64,000 nt of DNA, taken from positions 21,564,446-21,628,445 of the forward strand of contig CM037850.1 of NCBI GenBank assembly GCA_021234535.1. Reading direction: 5' to 3'. The notes below the pieces were generated by a model. That model did not search any database, was not told the DNA's origin, and worked only from the letters and a program-made list of their open reading frames with translations. The stretch's first letter is position 1; each line of letters opens with the position of its first letter. Of the stretch, positions 35,765-47,198 are shown in pieces. Both the position numbers and the translations under genes were made by a program. The stretch comes from Stichopus chloronotus. Taxonomy: Eukaryota; Echinodermata; Holothuroidea; Aspidochirotida; Stichopodidae.

Positions 35765-38700
35765 ACCTACAAACTAAGTTTGACTTTAATTCCGCTTTCC
35801 AAATTCTAGCTCTAGATTACAGTAGATAAAAGACTATGCCCATTTTTCACCAATGAAGCAAGGAAATTATCCCTCTTATTGTATGAGGCAATTTTTTTTT
35901 TGTATAGTCAGTCACTTATTGGCAACACAAAGTTCTGGAGTAAAAAGAGGCTTAACTCCTCTAAAAGCAAACAGCAAATCCACAAAACAAAACCCTGAAC
36001 ATAACTAATATTAAAAATAATTCGTTGGGTAGCTGCCATCTCAATCCTCGCATGACTTTCTCTAGCATAAAAGTTAGGAAGAGAATACACACGCCTGGTA
36101 TTATTCGACAATTTTATAATCCCATGTGACACTGAACACTGGTAGTATTACTACTATGCACTGGTCAGTGTTTAGAACTTTCTGGTGATTCATCCTTTGA
36201 GATCTGTGCCGGTGTACGGATCTGTTATACCAAACTAAACATTGGACTGTACATGGACTTGATGGGTCGCTACTACTGGACTAAACAATGTCCCAGTAAG
36301 TCAACTGAGTGTCTATAAGCCACAATCACAAATGGGACTTAAAGCAAGCAGCTCACCACACATTAGAGAGAAAAAAATCCTAGTATTCAAGTTCTAATCT
36401 TCTAGCTTACAGTAAGTGACCAACAAGTATACACTGCAAGCCAATACAAAGAGTTGAGTCTTAATTTCATTTGATGCATGAGCTCTTTTCATAGTAGACA
36501 GTCCAGTGTAGTAGCCCAACAGTATACGAGGATGACATGAAAGTAAAAAAAAGGATTACAATGACCAACTTCAATGGTGCAATATGGAAGAATGCACTGG
36601 AAGATAAGCTGAAAATTAAATTCAAAGATTACAAACATGGGCAGTTAATGGGCTAAAAGACATACAGTATTGTTCAAATAAATACTGCACACTTGAATTG
36701 AAGAAACTTAGCAAGTTAGCATGATGAATGAATGGATGAGCATGCATGTATTGGCAATGTAACATACAGTAAAACAGTGCCAAGAATGCAAAATTAAACT
36801 GTACAATATACCAAAATGATCTCTGTCACAAAAAAAAGACAATAAAGATACATACAAATACTGAAGGCTTCCAGATTTACATAGATGAGAGGGAACTGAA
36901 ATTTAAAGCCCATTAAATCAAGTCTGACAATCAAAAAATACTTTGCAAGTTAGTGAAAGTTCCATTTCAGGTTATAGGCCTACCCATGCAGATTAAGTAA
37001 ATGACAGAGCTATTCTTCAGTACACTTAAAATCCACTTGGCAAAATCAAACCCAACCCCGTTACAGTACTTGCTTGTTCCAATTAAGTTACAAATTGTGG
37101 GAAAATTATATTGCTGTCTTCTGTCACTGCTGAAGAGAGGCCAACTGAGAAAAGATCTAATTTCTCGTCCTACCTGTCCAAAATAGGTCAGTCAGCAATG
37201 TTCACAGCAAAATGTTTTTACATTGTTTTTGCTAGGACATTGCTTAAGACAGGTGGGAATGTTTTCAAGGTTTGGACAAGACCTTTAGGATTAAAAAATT
37301 CCAGTTAATGACAAAAAATCATGCAACAGGAAAAAAGCACGTAGCAGGGATCAGAAACTAGACCAGTTTTATTTTCTACTATAGGCCAAAAACAGGACCA
37401 CTCATTGACCAAATTTATTTAAGTTTGACAGACCTGCACCAAATAATTGGATAAATGCCTTTAATAGGACCTTCTACTGTGGTGATCAATGTTACTTCCT
37501 AGGGGATTGACTGCACTTGATCCTTGCAAGCATACTGTGCATGTGTGCACTGCAGTGTTTGGTTGGCCTTTCAGGCCAAGGAAAGGCTACACACATGCTG
37601 ACCCAACCCGGCTGCAATGCAACAGAACTATACTGTACTCGTGACCTGACTGTGACAAGGATGAGTTGCAATGCCCAATGGAGAAATTAGGCCGTAATAA
37701 ACACAGAGATAGAGAAACATAAAGTGGACCAAAAGATGGCGGATTGACAGCTTGTACATTCATTCTTTGGGTCAGAACACAGGTTATTAAGTTCACCTTT
37801 ATTGATACCTTTAAGTGATTGCGTGTGTACTGAAAAATCAAAAAGATAAAATTATGTTTGATCTTAACTTTTTCTTTATGTTTGAATGTACACGCGAGGT
37901 TGTACACGAACGGACTATATGTCTTTCAATGAAGGAAAGTGACAGTAACTATTTCGAAAAGCAGCGGGATTAGCATTAAAACAGTAAAAAACAGAAATTG
38001 GATTTGAAAATTAACAGTGCTTACTATAACCGCCTACATAATCAATATCCAAGAGTACAGGTCTCACTGGTGTATCAAAAACATATACGTACTCAAGTCG
38101 TCACTCCTTGGTAGGTATCGGAAATTGTAGCATTTGGTGAAAGGAAACACTGTATTTACAAATAACCTACGAACTGAACACAACCTTGCCCACGGCATCA
38201 GTGATCCTGAGTTGTAACTGAATATTCAATACTAGTGTACTTCCCATTGGCTTGCTCAAAGAAGCACACCGTTGATTTGAATGAAAACTGTCAACCACTA
38301 CATTATTGTATACTACACTTTTTGTCGTTATGTTAGAGGAATTTGAAATCATATGGCAAAATTAACCAACTGAAACCTATTAATTTTCCCAGATTGTCTG
38401 AATGGTGTAATTAAAAGCCTTTCCAAACTTTTGGAGAAGAAATTTCAATGTTTTTACTTTTTGCATACGCACGCAATCACTTTAATTAACAAATGCACAC
38501 TATACTGTAGGCCTAACAGTACAGAATGCATGCATGCATAGAGTCCCATGTGGCCATATAGCCCTAATTCATTGAGTTGAGTGTGGTTGGTTCAACATGG
38601 CTAGCAAATCCGGTCTAGCATACTGAAAAAGTAAAAATCAAGAACTGCAAAGTTACACCTTCAGTAATTTTGTAGTAGTTGCATCATGATGACAATTGTG

Positions 38701-39480
38701 TTACCTAAGTAAAAGTTTTAATCATGATCCTCATTGTTACTGTAAATAAGTATGTAAAAATGTCTCTCATTAGTCATATTACTTTTGACTGGACCAACAG
38801 TTCTACAAAAAAAACTTCGACGTCACCATATTTCTGGGTGATGTAAAAATAACACATTCACGAATTATCATTCCTACTAACTCAAAGAGAAAAGTCCCTA
38901 CCTATAGGCTACTACTGAGTGATGGTTACTACAAACATATATCATTACTGCCAGACTGAGAGCACTGTCAGTAACATAAACTATCGTCTGCCATTCTTCA
39001 GATAGGGCCTCCTTTTTTTACTAACCTGACTGAAAGCGATGTCTATTTGCCGGCATCTGATTGATATCTCGTCTAATGTGTCACGATAAAGCTAAGATGA
39101 TCACTGTACCATTTTGAGGGTTCAATTTGTCACGCTAAAGCACCTCGATCAGTACGTCATTAGAGGTGACCTTACACTTCCTTCACACCAAACGGTCTAA
39201 AACATTCTTCGAAAGTACCGCCTGAGTAGTATAGTCCGCCTGGGTATAATTAATGGCCGAGTTAGTAACAGGTTTCAGGTTTGGATATTGATGGTGTGTT
39301 TTATAGTCCCGCTCCCTAGTATATACAGTACAGTCAAACACCACCGGCTATACAGAGCTCTAGTTCGGTTGTATGTTGATGGCTGAGTTGTACTGTCATA
39401 TGTAAAGCTGATGTATAGTCCATGTTGTCTACGGAAGCGTACAAGTACATACAAAGAAAATAATAACTTCCTTATTTCCT
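35765..39480. other. No gene seen
   Basis: AT-rich sequence with scattered short frames of no protein-like character. The frame at 37587-37907 on the minus strand is 106 codons long, but its composition looks random and it has no splice context. Confidence 0.4.
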
Positions 39481-39486
39481 TGCAAA

Positions 39487-40015
39487 ATGACTGTCTTCGT
39501 AAAATTAGTGGCATTTTGACGAATGACGATTGGTAAATGACAGCTATCTGAAACTTGTCATTTCACGCCCTAACAAAGACACTTGACAAAACTGAGAAAA
39601 ATTGAGAAAAATTTTGACAAGATGGAGGATTTCTTCAAATTACAAAATTCGGAAAATCGACAACAAGTCGAGAATAAAGAAACATCTCCTAATTTGACAA
39701 AATTGAGAGAAATCGTCATTTCGTCGATATAAAACATCTCGCCAAAAACGGCATAATGCAGAAATTTGTCATTTTGTCAAGTTAGATTATTTGTTCAAAA
39801 TAGATAAATTCAAAAAATTGTCATTCCGTACTAAGAACACAAGTCAAACTTGCTAAATTCGAAAACTTGTCATTTCGACTAGTCAGCGCTTGGGCAAAAT
39901 GACAGTCTTCAAATTTTCAACCATTTTGACAAGTTTATCAAATTGTTACACTTCAAATTTTGTCATTTTGTTAAGTTCATTTATTCAAAATGAATAGCCT
40001 TTTTTACGAAAATTG
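39487..40015. repeat. Region rich in mixed-orientation TTGTCATTTTGTCAAG-like words
   Basis: Words such as CTTGACAAAACTGAGAAA, TTTTGACAAG, ACTTGTCATTTC, TTTGTCATTTTGTCAAG and CATTTTGACAAG alternate in both orientations over 500 bases. The phrase GCAAAATGACTGTCTTC at 39481 is nearly repeated at 39894 as GCAAAATGACAGTCTTC. This could be a degraded TIR element of the tandem-motif type seen elsewhere in the window, but ends were not defined. Confidence 0.4.
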
Positions 40016-40839
40016 ACCAATTGCCTATGGATAGTTATCTTTTCATGCTCATGTCCTTTCTACTTCTCCGTAGTTAAAGGTGACACGCGGTGCAGTTTAA
40101 ATAGGAATGTTAGGGATTAGGATCGCAATGAGGCGTAGGAGCACGAACAGGGGTCCCCAAAACCCCCAGCATAAATTAACGCTAGATTTCGATAGAGGAT
40201 TCCGAGATGGGAACGACTATAAACTGATGTTCCCACACTTCTCCAGTTGTAGGTGACACCTTGTTCGCGGGGAATGTTAGGAAATGACAGGAAACAGTGG
40301 TTATAGGCGTATTCTGCTCAGGAAATATTTACTGTACATGGTAAAATATAACCGTATATTACGTATTGCCGCATTCCCTGAGGTGAAGAATACATGAGCA
40401 TTTGAATCAATTGGTAGATTGTCCTCGATTCGTTGTGAATATGCAGGGTAAAGGAAATGGACGGGGGATGATGCATCGTGGGTGAAGGGGTGTGTACCTT
40501 CGGCGTATCTTGGTTGGGACCGACAGATGTTCCCCCGAAAAAGTCTAGTTTAGTTGAGAAATTGAGGACCAGGAAGGACGTAATAATTTCCTATCGAGTA
40601 CCCATTAAAAAACTGAAGACAAAACCCTAAACCCTGCAACAAACTTAGATATCACCTTCCATTAAAGTATTAGGAAAACGTTAGAAGAATGGAGAGAGTA
40701 GTATTAGGAATAGGAATCAAAGATCTAATTATTTAACTTGGCCGTAGCACCCTCAGTAAATAATGAACCCCTATCCAGCCTGGGCAAGGAATATCAGCTG
40801 TTGATGAGTCAGGGCGGTACGGCTGAATCCACGAGCCTA

Positions 40840-42270
40840 ACTGGTATCAGCAAGGGACCTCACTGGCATCAGCAACGACCTCCATGGTATCAGCAGGAAC
40901 CTCAGCAGCATTAGCAAGGGTCCTCCTGGCACCAGCAGAGACCTCCCTGGTATCAGCAGGGACCTCACTGGCATCAGTAACGACCTCCATGGTATCAGCA
41001 ACGACCTCCATGGTATCAGCAGGAACCTCAGCAGTATTAGCAAGGGTCCTCCTGGCACCAGCAGAGACCTCCCTGGTATCAGCAGGGACCTCACTGGCAT
41101 CAGTAACGACCTCCATGGTATCAGCAACGACCTCCATGGTATCAGCAGGAACCTCAGCAGTATTAGCAAGGGTCCTCCTGGCACCAGCAGAGACCTCCCT
41201 GGTATCAGCAGGAACCTCACTAGCATCAGTAACGACCTCACTGGTATCAGCAGGAACCTCAGCAGTATTAGCAAGGGTCCTCCTGGCACCAGCAGAGACC
41301 TCCCTGGTATCAGCAGGAACCTCACTAGCATCAGTAACGACCTCACTGGTATCAGCAGGAACCTCAGCAGTATTAGCAAGGGTCCCCCTGGCACTAGCAG
41401 AGACCTCCCTGGCATCAGCAGGGACCTTACTGGTATCAGCAGGGACCTCACTGGTATCAGCAGGAACCTCAGCGGTATTAGCAAGGGTCCCCCTGGCACT
41501 AGCAGAGACCTCCCTGGTATCAGCAGGGACCTTACTGGTATCAGCAGGGACCTCACTGGTATCAGCAGGAACCTCAGCGGTATTAGCAAGGGTCCCCCTG
41601 GCACTAGCAGAGACCTCCCTGGTATCAGCAGGGACCTTACTGGTATCAGCAGGGACCTCACTGGTATCAGCAGGAACCTCAGCGGTATTAGCAAGGGTCC
41701 CCCTGGCATTAGCAGAGACCTCCCTGGTATCAGCAGGGACCTTACTGGTATCAGCAGGGACCTCACTGGTATCAGCAGGAACCTCAGCAGTATTAGCAAG
41801 GGTCCTCCTGGCACCAGCAGAGACCTCCCTGGTATCAGCAGGGACCTCACTAGCATCAGTAACGACCTCCATGGTATCAGCAGGAACCTCAGCAGTATTA
41901 GCAAGGGTCCCCCTGGCACTAGCAGAGACCTCCCTGGTATCAGCAGGGACCTTACTGGTATCAGCAGGGACCTCACTGGTATCAGCAGGAACCTCAGCGG
42001 TATTAGCAAGGGTCCCCCTGGCACTAGCAGAGACCTCCCTGGTATCAGCAACGACCTCCATGGTATCAGCAGGAACCTCAGCAGTATTAGCAAGGGTCTC
42101 CCTGGCATTAGCAGAGACCTCCCTGGTATCAGCAACGACCTCCATGGTATCAGCAACGACCTCCATGGTATCAGCAGGAACCTCAGCAGTATTAGCAAGG
42201 GTCTCCCTGGCATTAGCAGAGACCTCACTGGTATCAGCAAGGACCTCCTTGGTATCATCAGCTAGGGACC
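40840..42270 (-). repeat. 21-bp minisatellite with higher-order structure, about 67 units
   Basis: Base units are 21 bases, such as ACCTCCCTGGTATCAGCAGG plus G. Several unit types occur in fixed order. The variant beginning GGGTCCTCCTGG recurs every 126 bases at 40918, 41044 and 41170, then after 105 bases at 41275. The GGTCCCCCTGG variant recurs every 105 bases at 41381, 41486, 41591 and 41696. This gives higher-order repeats of six and five units. Because 21 is a multiple of three and the unit lacks stops in several frames, one plus-strand and two minus-strand frames stay open for 439-496 codons (heptads LLIPGRS, VPADTRE, SLVSAGT). I treat these as non-coding until transcript evidence says otherwise. 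Confidence 0.92.
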
Positions 42271-44531
42271 TTCTCTGCAGAACTGGACTCGTACCGGCTA
42301 TACTGGCTGAGCGTCTGAAGGATAGTGATGATCATAGTGAGATGCTTTTCAGTTTCTCCCCTTCAGTGCATTAATATGAAAAAAAAATCTGAAAACAAGT
42401 ATTAAACAATCTTACAAACAATGACTTCATTTGATTTACTACTATTAAAAACGACTTTTCTGTACATTTATATAATTTGTATGGCAAATTATGTCCCAAA
42501 CATTTTTTTTTTTTTTTTACAGCTAGACTGTAATCATGAAATAACATAAAGGGTATGTTTGCTGTTACAGTTTTGTATGTAAATTAGTTTACAAAGAGCG
42601 ATTAACATAACTTTCCTGTTTTACTAGCTTTCATTTGATGTAAATTTACAGTTTATTGTTTTTATTGCCTAAGTTTTAGTATTTATTAAAATTTTATACG
42701 GTTTTGTAGACTATCACGTGCCATACGCTTGTCAAGTACAAAATCCAGGTATCAGGATTTCAGTGTTACGTGTCTTTACTACACAAGAAACACACCGGAA
42801 GGCTTTGTTGAAATTAGATTGCTTCAGATTGCAAATATGAAGGAACTTTATGATTGGAAAGTCACATTTTTGTAAATATTTACAAAATAATTATTACAAA
42901 AATACAAATGCATTGGTTGTAAACATTTTCAGACAAGTAATAATAAATTTATCCCTTTCTGGTGGAAAAATGCCAAAAAGACATTATTCGAAGAAACAGC
43001 CATCATTTTGATGGGAATATACTTATAAAGCAGGCTTCACCTACTTATGCAAAGTGAGCTTTACTACAAAAACCTGTATATGCAGACTCTTTCAGTAACT
43101 TTATGAAACTTTTTCATTTGTTCCGATCAAGTGCATATGCGTTTGTGGGGATGAGTTGAAATCAGTACCAATTATAAGTCCTCTGAAATTAAGGTCTTAC
43201 AATATTTTTTTTCCGGAATGTGTGACAAAACATCACTTCTGTGATATATAACTTAAGAATATAAAAACTAAGACATAACATTTTAAGATGGGACATACAA
43301 ACAACTTTGTTAAAAATTGAAACTTGGCAGAACGATGTGTTTTAAAGATTGAAATGTTTCGGCTTAATTCTTTTTTCTTTGTTTGTGTTTGTTTCTTTTT
43401 TAATTCAAAGGCAAATGAATGTTTGTTAAATGACAGCATATGTATGTGAATTCAGAACAAATATAAAATAGTGGTAAAATGTCTGTAAATTTACATTCTT
43501 TAGAGCATTAAAATGTGCTTGAAAAAAAAGCAGACATTTTTTTCAAATAAAAAGAACAAACATGTTAGTATTTCCTTATTGTGGCAATAAAATTTTGTCC
43601 GTAAAGGTATTACCAGAAATTTCTGTTAAAAGTAAAATACAGAAAGTTTAAGTAAAATGTCTGTATATTTACAGAAATTTTAACTGTGTGTAACTGTCCA
43701 TAAACATGTCTACATCCATTATTACGTACCGGTATATACGTGATCACCGCAAAAAAAAACAAAAAAATTAAAATATCATTATCACTAACGAAAAACTTAC
43801 CATCAGTACAAACGAAAATGACCAAGTTGAAAATAGAAAATAAATGAAAATATTGTAGTCCTATATTTCAAACGCATTATGGAATTGATATGTTAAAAAT
43901 TAGGAATATTTCTCTTCTCTCTATGTTGATAAAAAAGAACTTTCAGTTCGGAAATTATGAATTTTTTAAAGAAATATTTATTTCTAAATGGTAGGGAACA
44001 TTGCGTAATGGGAAACTTATGATGTTCACTAGGCACATTCGAATGAACTTTCTTTTGTTTTTCTTATGAGCTTGACAGTCTTAAAAGGAACACTACAATA
44101 GTTTAAGCGAAGTGGCCTCTATTTTACACAATATTTGAAGGTAAATCATACAGTACACTCAATCTACGTTTTCACTAGTGTTAGATTTCTAAGTTAAATT
44201 CACACTTCAAATTAAAATAAAGACTTCTTGCAATAAGTTGCCACTGCTGCATAGCAGTTTAGTAACCATGAAGCATCTGGAAATATTCCTTGATCAAAGA
44301 GGGGCTCCTTCAAAAAATATCTTGAGTTAGCAGTAAGATATTTGCGTGAGCTTTGAAATGTCTGTAGTGGAAAAGTGTTCATTTTCATTTAAGAACCCAT
44401 CACTTGTAAGTGAAATATGCTTTTAAACGGAACTACATTATCGACATACCTAAAACACACACACACAAAAAAAAAAATGTAATGCTCTCACATTCAGTCT
44501 TTGATCATCTCAGAAGAATGAGAATCAAGCT
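42271..44531. other. No gene seen, strongly AT-rich
   Basis: Very AT-rich, with T or A runs near 42505-42520 and 43750. Words such as AATGTCTGTAAATTTACA recur near 43475, 43660 and around 42640. No coding signal was found. Confidence 0.45.
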
Positions 44532-44538
44532 GAGCCTG

Positions 44539-45329
44539 TACCGTAGCCCGGAAGGGACGTTTCAAGATTTTGCTATTTCGATGTTTCGACTTTTTCGCTT
44601 CGAGATTTCGACTATTTCGTTTCAAGATTTCAATTTTTGCGTTTCGAGATTTCAATGTTTCAATATTTCGATGTCTCGAGTTTTGATTTCGATGTTTCGA
44701 TGTTAGAAAGTTTCAGTTTCTATGTTTCGACATTTTGTGCCCGTTTCTAATAGCATGATAGGAAAAATGATCTTTTTTGTGTTATAATAATACGACGCAG
44801 AAAGATATCCACAAACTCAGATATTTTTTCTGAACATATGGGAAGTCCATGTGGTGACCGGCAAATTTTCCTCAGTGTTTAATGTACCTTTCGAAAGATA
44901 TAAATTACGGGGGGGGGGGGGGGGGTTGGATTTTATGTTTACTTGAGTTAATTCATTATTTCATTCATTAAAACAAAAGAACATGGTTATGTGGCCAAGG
45001 CCATTGATTTTGTCCTAAATTCACCTCAGGGCCACTCTCAGGCTCCACTCCTCTGGCGGAACGGTGTCAAAGCAGCTCAAGAGTTGCGCAACTAGCTTCC
45101 TGGTCCCGTCGGAATATATATAAGCCCACATGCATGATATGTGTGCTTGCGTGCAAAATGTAGAGACATCAAAGGAAAATTCAAAACATACAAAACATCG
45201 AAATCTCGAAACATCGAAATATTGAAACGATAAAGTTGAAACATCGAAATGTCGACACCAAACTGTCGAATTAGCGAAACAAAAAAGTCGAAACATCCGA
45301 AATGTCCCTTCAGGGCCACCGTGCCGGTA
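44539..45329. mobile_element. Non-autonomous TIR element with TTTCGATG-repeat termini
   Basis: The left end TACCGTAGCCCGGAAGGGAC pairs with the right end (minus-strand reading TACCGGCACGGTGGCCCTGA, then AGGGAC). Both termini continue as irregular repeats of TTTCGATGTTTCGA: 44570-44740 on the left, and inverted as ACATCGAAATCTCGAAACAT at 45190-45300 on the right. Candidate target duplications are GAGCCTG (44532-44538) and GAGTCTG (45330-45336), differing by one base. The interior holds a run of about 18 G (44910-44927) and no ORF of interest. The superfamily was not assigned. Confidence 0.75.
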
Positions 45330-46293
45330 GAGTCTGAAGTAAAAAAATAAGACAGTATTATTATGATTGCAATGATGCAGGTATAGTGTTGTGGATAAAG
45401 CTCATTTTGTTACAAACCATTATAATATAAGATATATGGCGTCACAGGTTAGCCTTTGAAAACCACGGAAGTGCCACTGGGACGAGTTTTTCTCTCTTCT
45501 TTGAGAAACATGCTCTTCTAGGGTGTCTTGGATGCACTGTGATATAGCGCAGTATCAACATTAGGCTATACAATCCCAGGTAGCGTAATTTTTCCCAGGA
45601 GCAACGGGGGTAAATCATGCCAATGGCCGAATCAGCCTCCTGGAACTTACCACACCTCTAATTCCAAAATGAACAGATCTTTTATACTTTTTTGTAATTC
45701 TGACTGAATATTATGAAGGAGCAGGCCAAATAACCGTCACTATACAGCATCCCTTTCCATGAAAGTAACCATGATTTTTTGAAAAACCGATCTGCCCCAT
45801 TCGTCAAAAAAAAAAAAAGAAGAAAGAAAAGAAAGGCTCCCGTGTGTCGTGGGAAATGTGAGAATAGTGGAGCTACATCCAAACAGAGCTGGAAATGCAT
45901 GGTTATGTGTAGATGCAGGTAATTCAATAGTCTTAGAGTTTCTTGGAGGACACACTTTAACTTCAGCTGTTCCATCATTTTCATGAAGGGATTATCCCTT
46001 ATACCTCTTGCATGCGACTGACCAATTACCCAAGAAGAAAACTTTTCTTGCCATGGTCGTGCGACAGTTTGGACGAAACTGCTTATTTGTTAAACAGGTA
46101 TTATGCATTTTCGTATGCATTGTTTCGCAATCATGGGTATACACTCTTTAACAAGTACAGCAGTGCTTTTTCCATGAAAAATATAGATACAGGTGCTCTT
46201 TTTTTTTCTTCTTCTTTTTTTCTCGTATTCCGCCGCCATTGTGTTATTTTGTATGGTGCTGGTCCGGCCAAAGCGAAAAACTTCACAAGTTAG

Positions 46294-46476
46294 ATGGCGA
46301 CAATCACTTTTGCAGATCTTGATGAAATTGGCAACAATTGGTATATGCATGCAGAACGTGTTAACAGTGTTAACACGGTAATCACAAAATTCGAGGACTT
46401 CCAAACTTCTAAGAGTAAGAGTGAGAAACATTGCATTTCTTCGATTGTGGCGAGATTGAATCAGACATATTTTTCG
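46294..46476 (+). CDS. Candidate first coding exon of an unidentified gene in a CpG-richer region
   Basis: An ATG at 46294 in good context (TTAGATGGCG) opens 61 codons. They begin MATITFADLDEIGNNWYMHA and end IVARLNQTYFS, just before GTATGC at 46477, a plausible phase-0 donor. The preceding 90 bases have CpGs and a pyrimidine tract, as at a housekeeping promoter (CCGCCGCC, GTCCGGCCAAAGCG). Composition (acidic/basic mix, tryptophan, evenly spread hydrophobics) is protein-like. I do not recognise the family. No continuing exon was identified before the transposon cluster starting at 47199. It lies upstream of PSMD14 on the same strand, but its frame does not belong to that protein. Confidence 0.4.
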
Positions 46477-47198
46477 GTATGCTATCAGCTGCTGCTCGTA
46501 GAATCTAGGCTCGGGCTTTGGTAGTTACTTTTCTTTATAGAGCTGGCCCAAGTTCGCTCTGGTTGCAACAAATATTCTCGCGACATTACGGTATGCTTAG
46601 GCTGAGCGAACTGTCGTATGTAAAGTATGATAGGCTGCAAACATGTTTTTGCTTTATCATTCAATGATTCATGCTGCACCAACTTGACATGTAAGAAGTG
46701 CCGACGATAGTTTTAACTTTATTGTGTGAAAATATGAGGTTATGATAGTTCTACCGAATTAGGTGGTGTATAATGGCTGGTTTATTTGTGCTAGGCGTAT
46801 TACATGCTTAAACCTAGGCTACATTATAATATTAATGATAGGCAGTATGGTGTGTGCTATGACTATGAATGTAGTCTGTTACTTAGGCCTAACGTTAGAA
46901 GCTAAGGCCTACCCTAGGCCTAGGCTTAAGTTAGACTAGGAATACCGATACAGTATAACTCAAGTTTGGCTCTAATTTACAATCAGTGCCCGGAAGTGAT
47001 GCGTAGTGTAACTGGCTATCGTACATATTCATTGGAGTGGAACTGGCTTATGTACGCTGCAACGGTATATTGAATGGGTTTCGTCCTGTTAAAGTAGACT
47101 GGATGATGAAAGGGTTGCCTAGCAATTAGAAAACAGGGTTAGGGGATCGGGTTAGGTGTCATGATCCAGGGTTAGGGGATAGATACTTATTTATACTA

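Noticed and set aside
37587..37907. 106-codon minus-strand frame
   Set aside because: No domain, no conserved composition and no splice context.
40837..42374. Long open frames of 439-496 codons on both strands
   Set aside because: They are produced by a stop-free 21-base tandem repeat read in different frames; there is no start context, splice context or non-repetitive domain.
47100..47180. Three GGGTTAGG words, telomere-like
   Set aside because: Too few and too irregular for an interstitial telomeric repeat.
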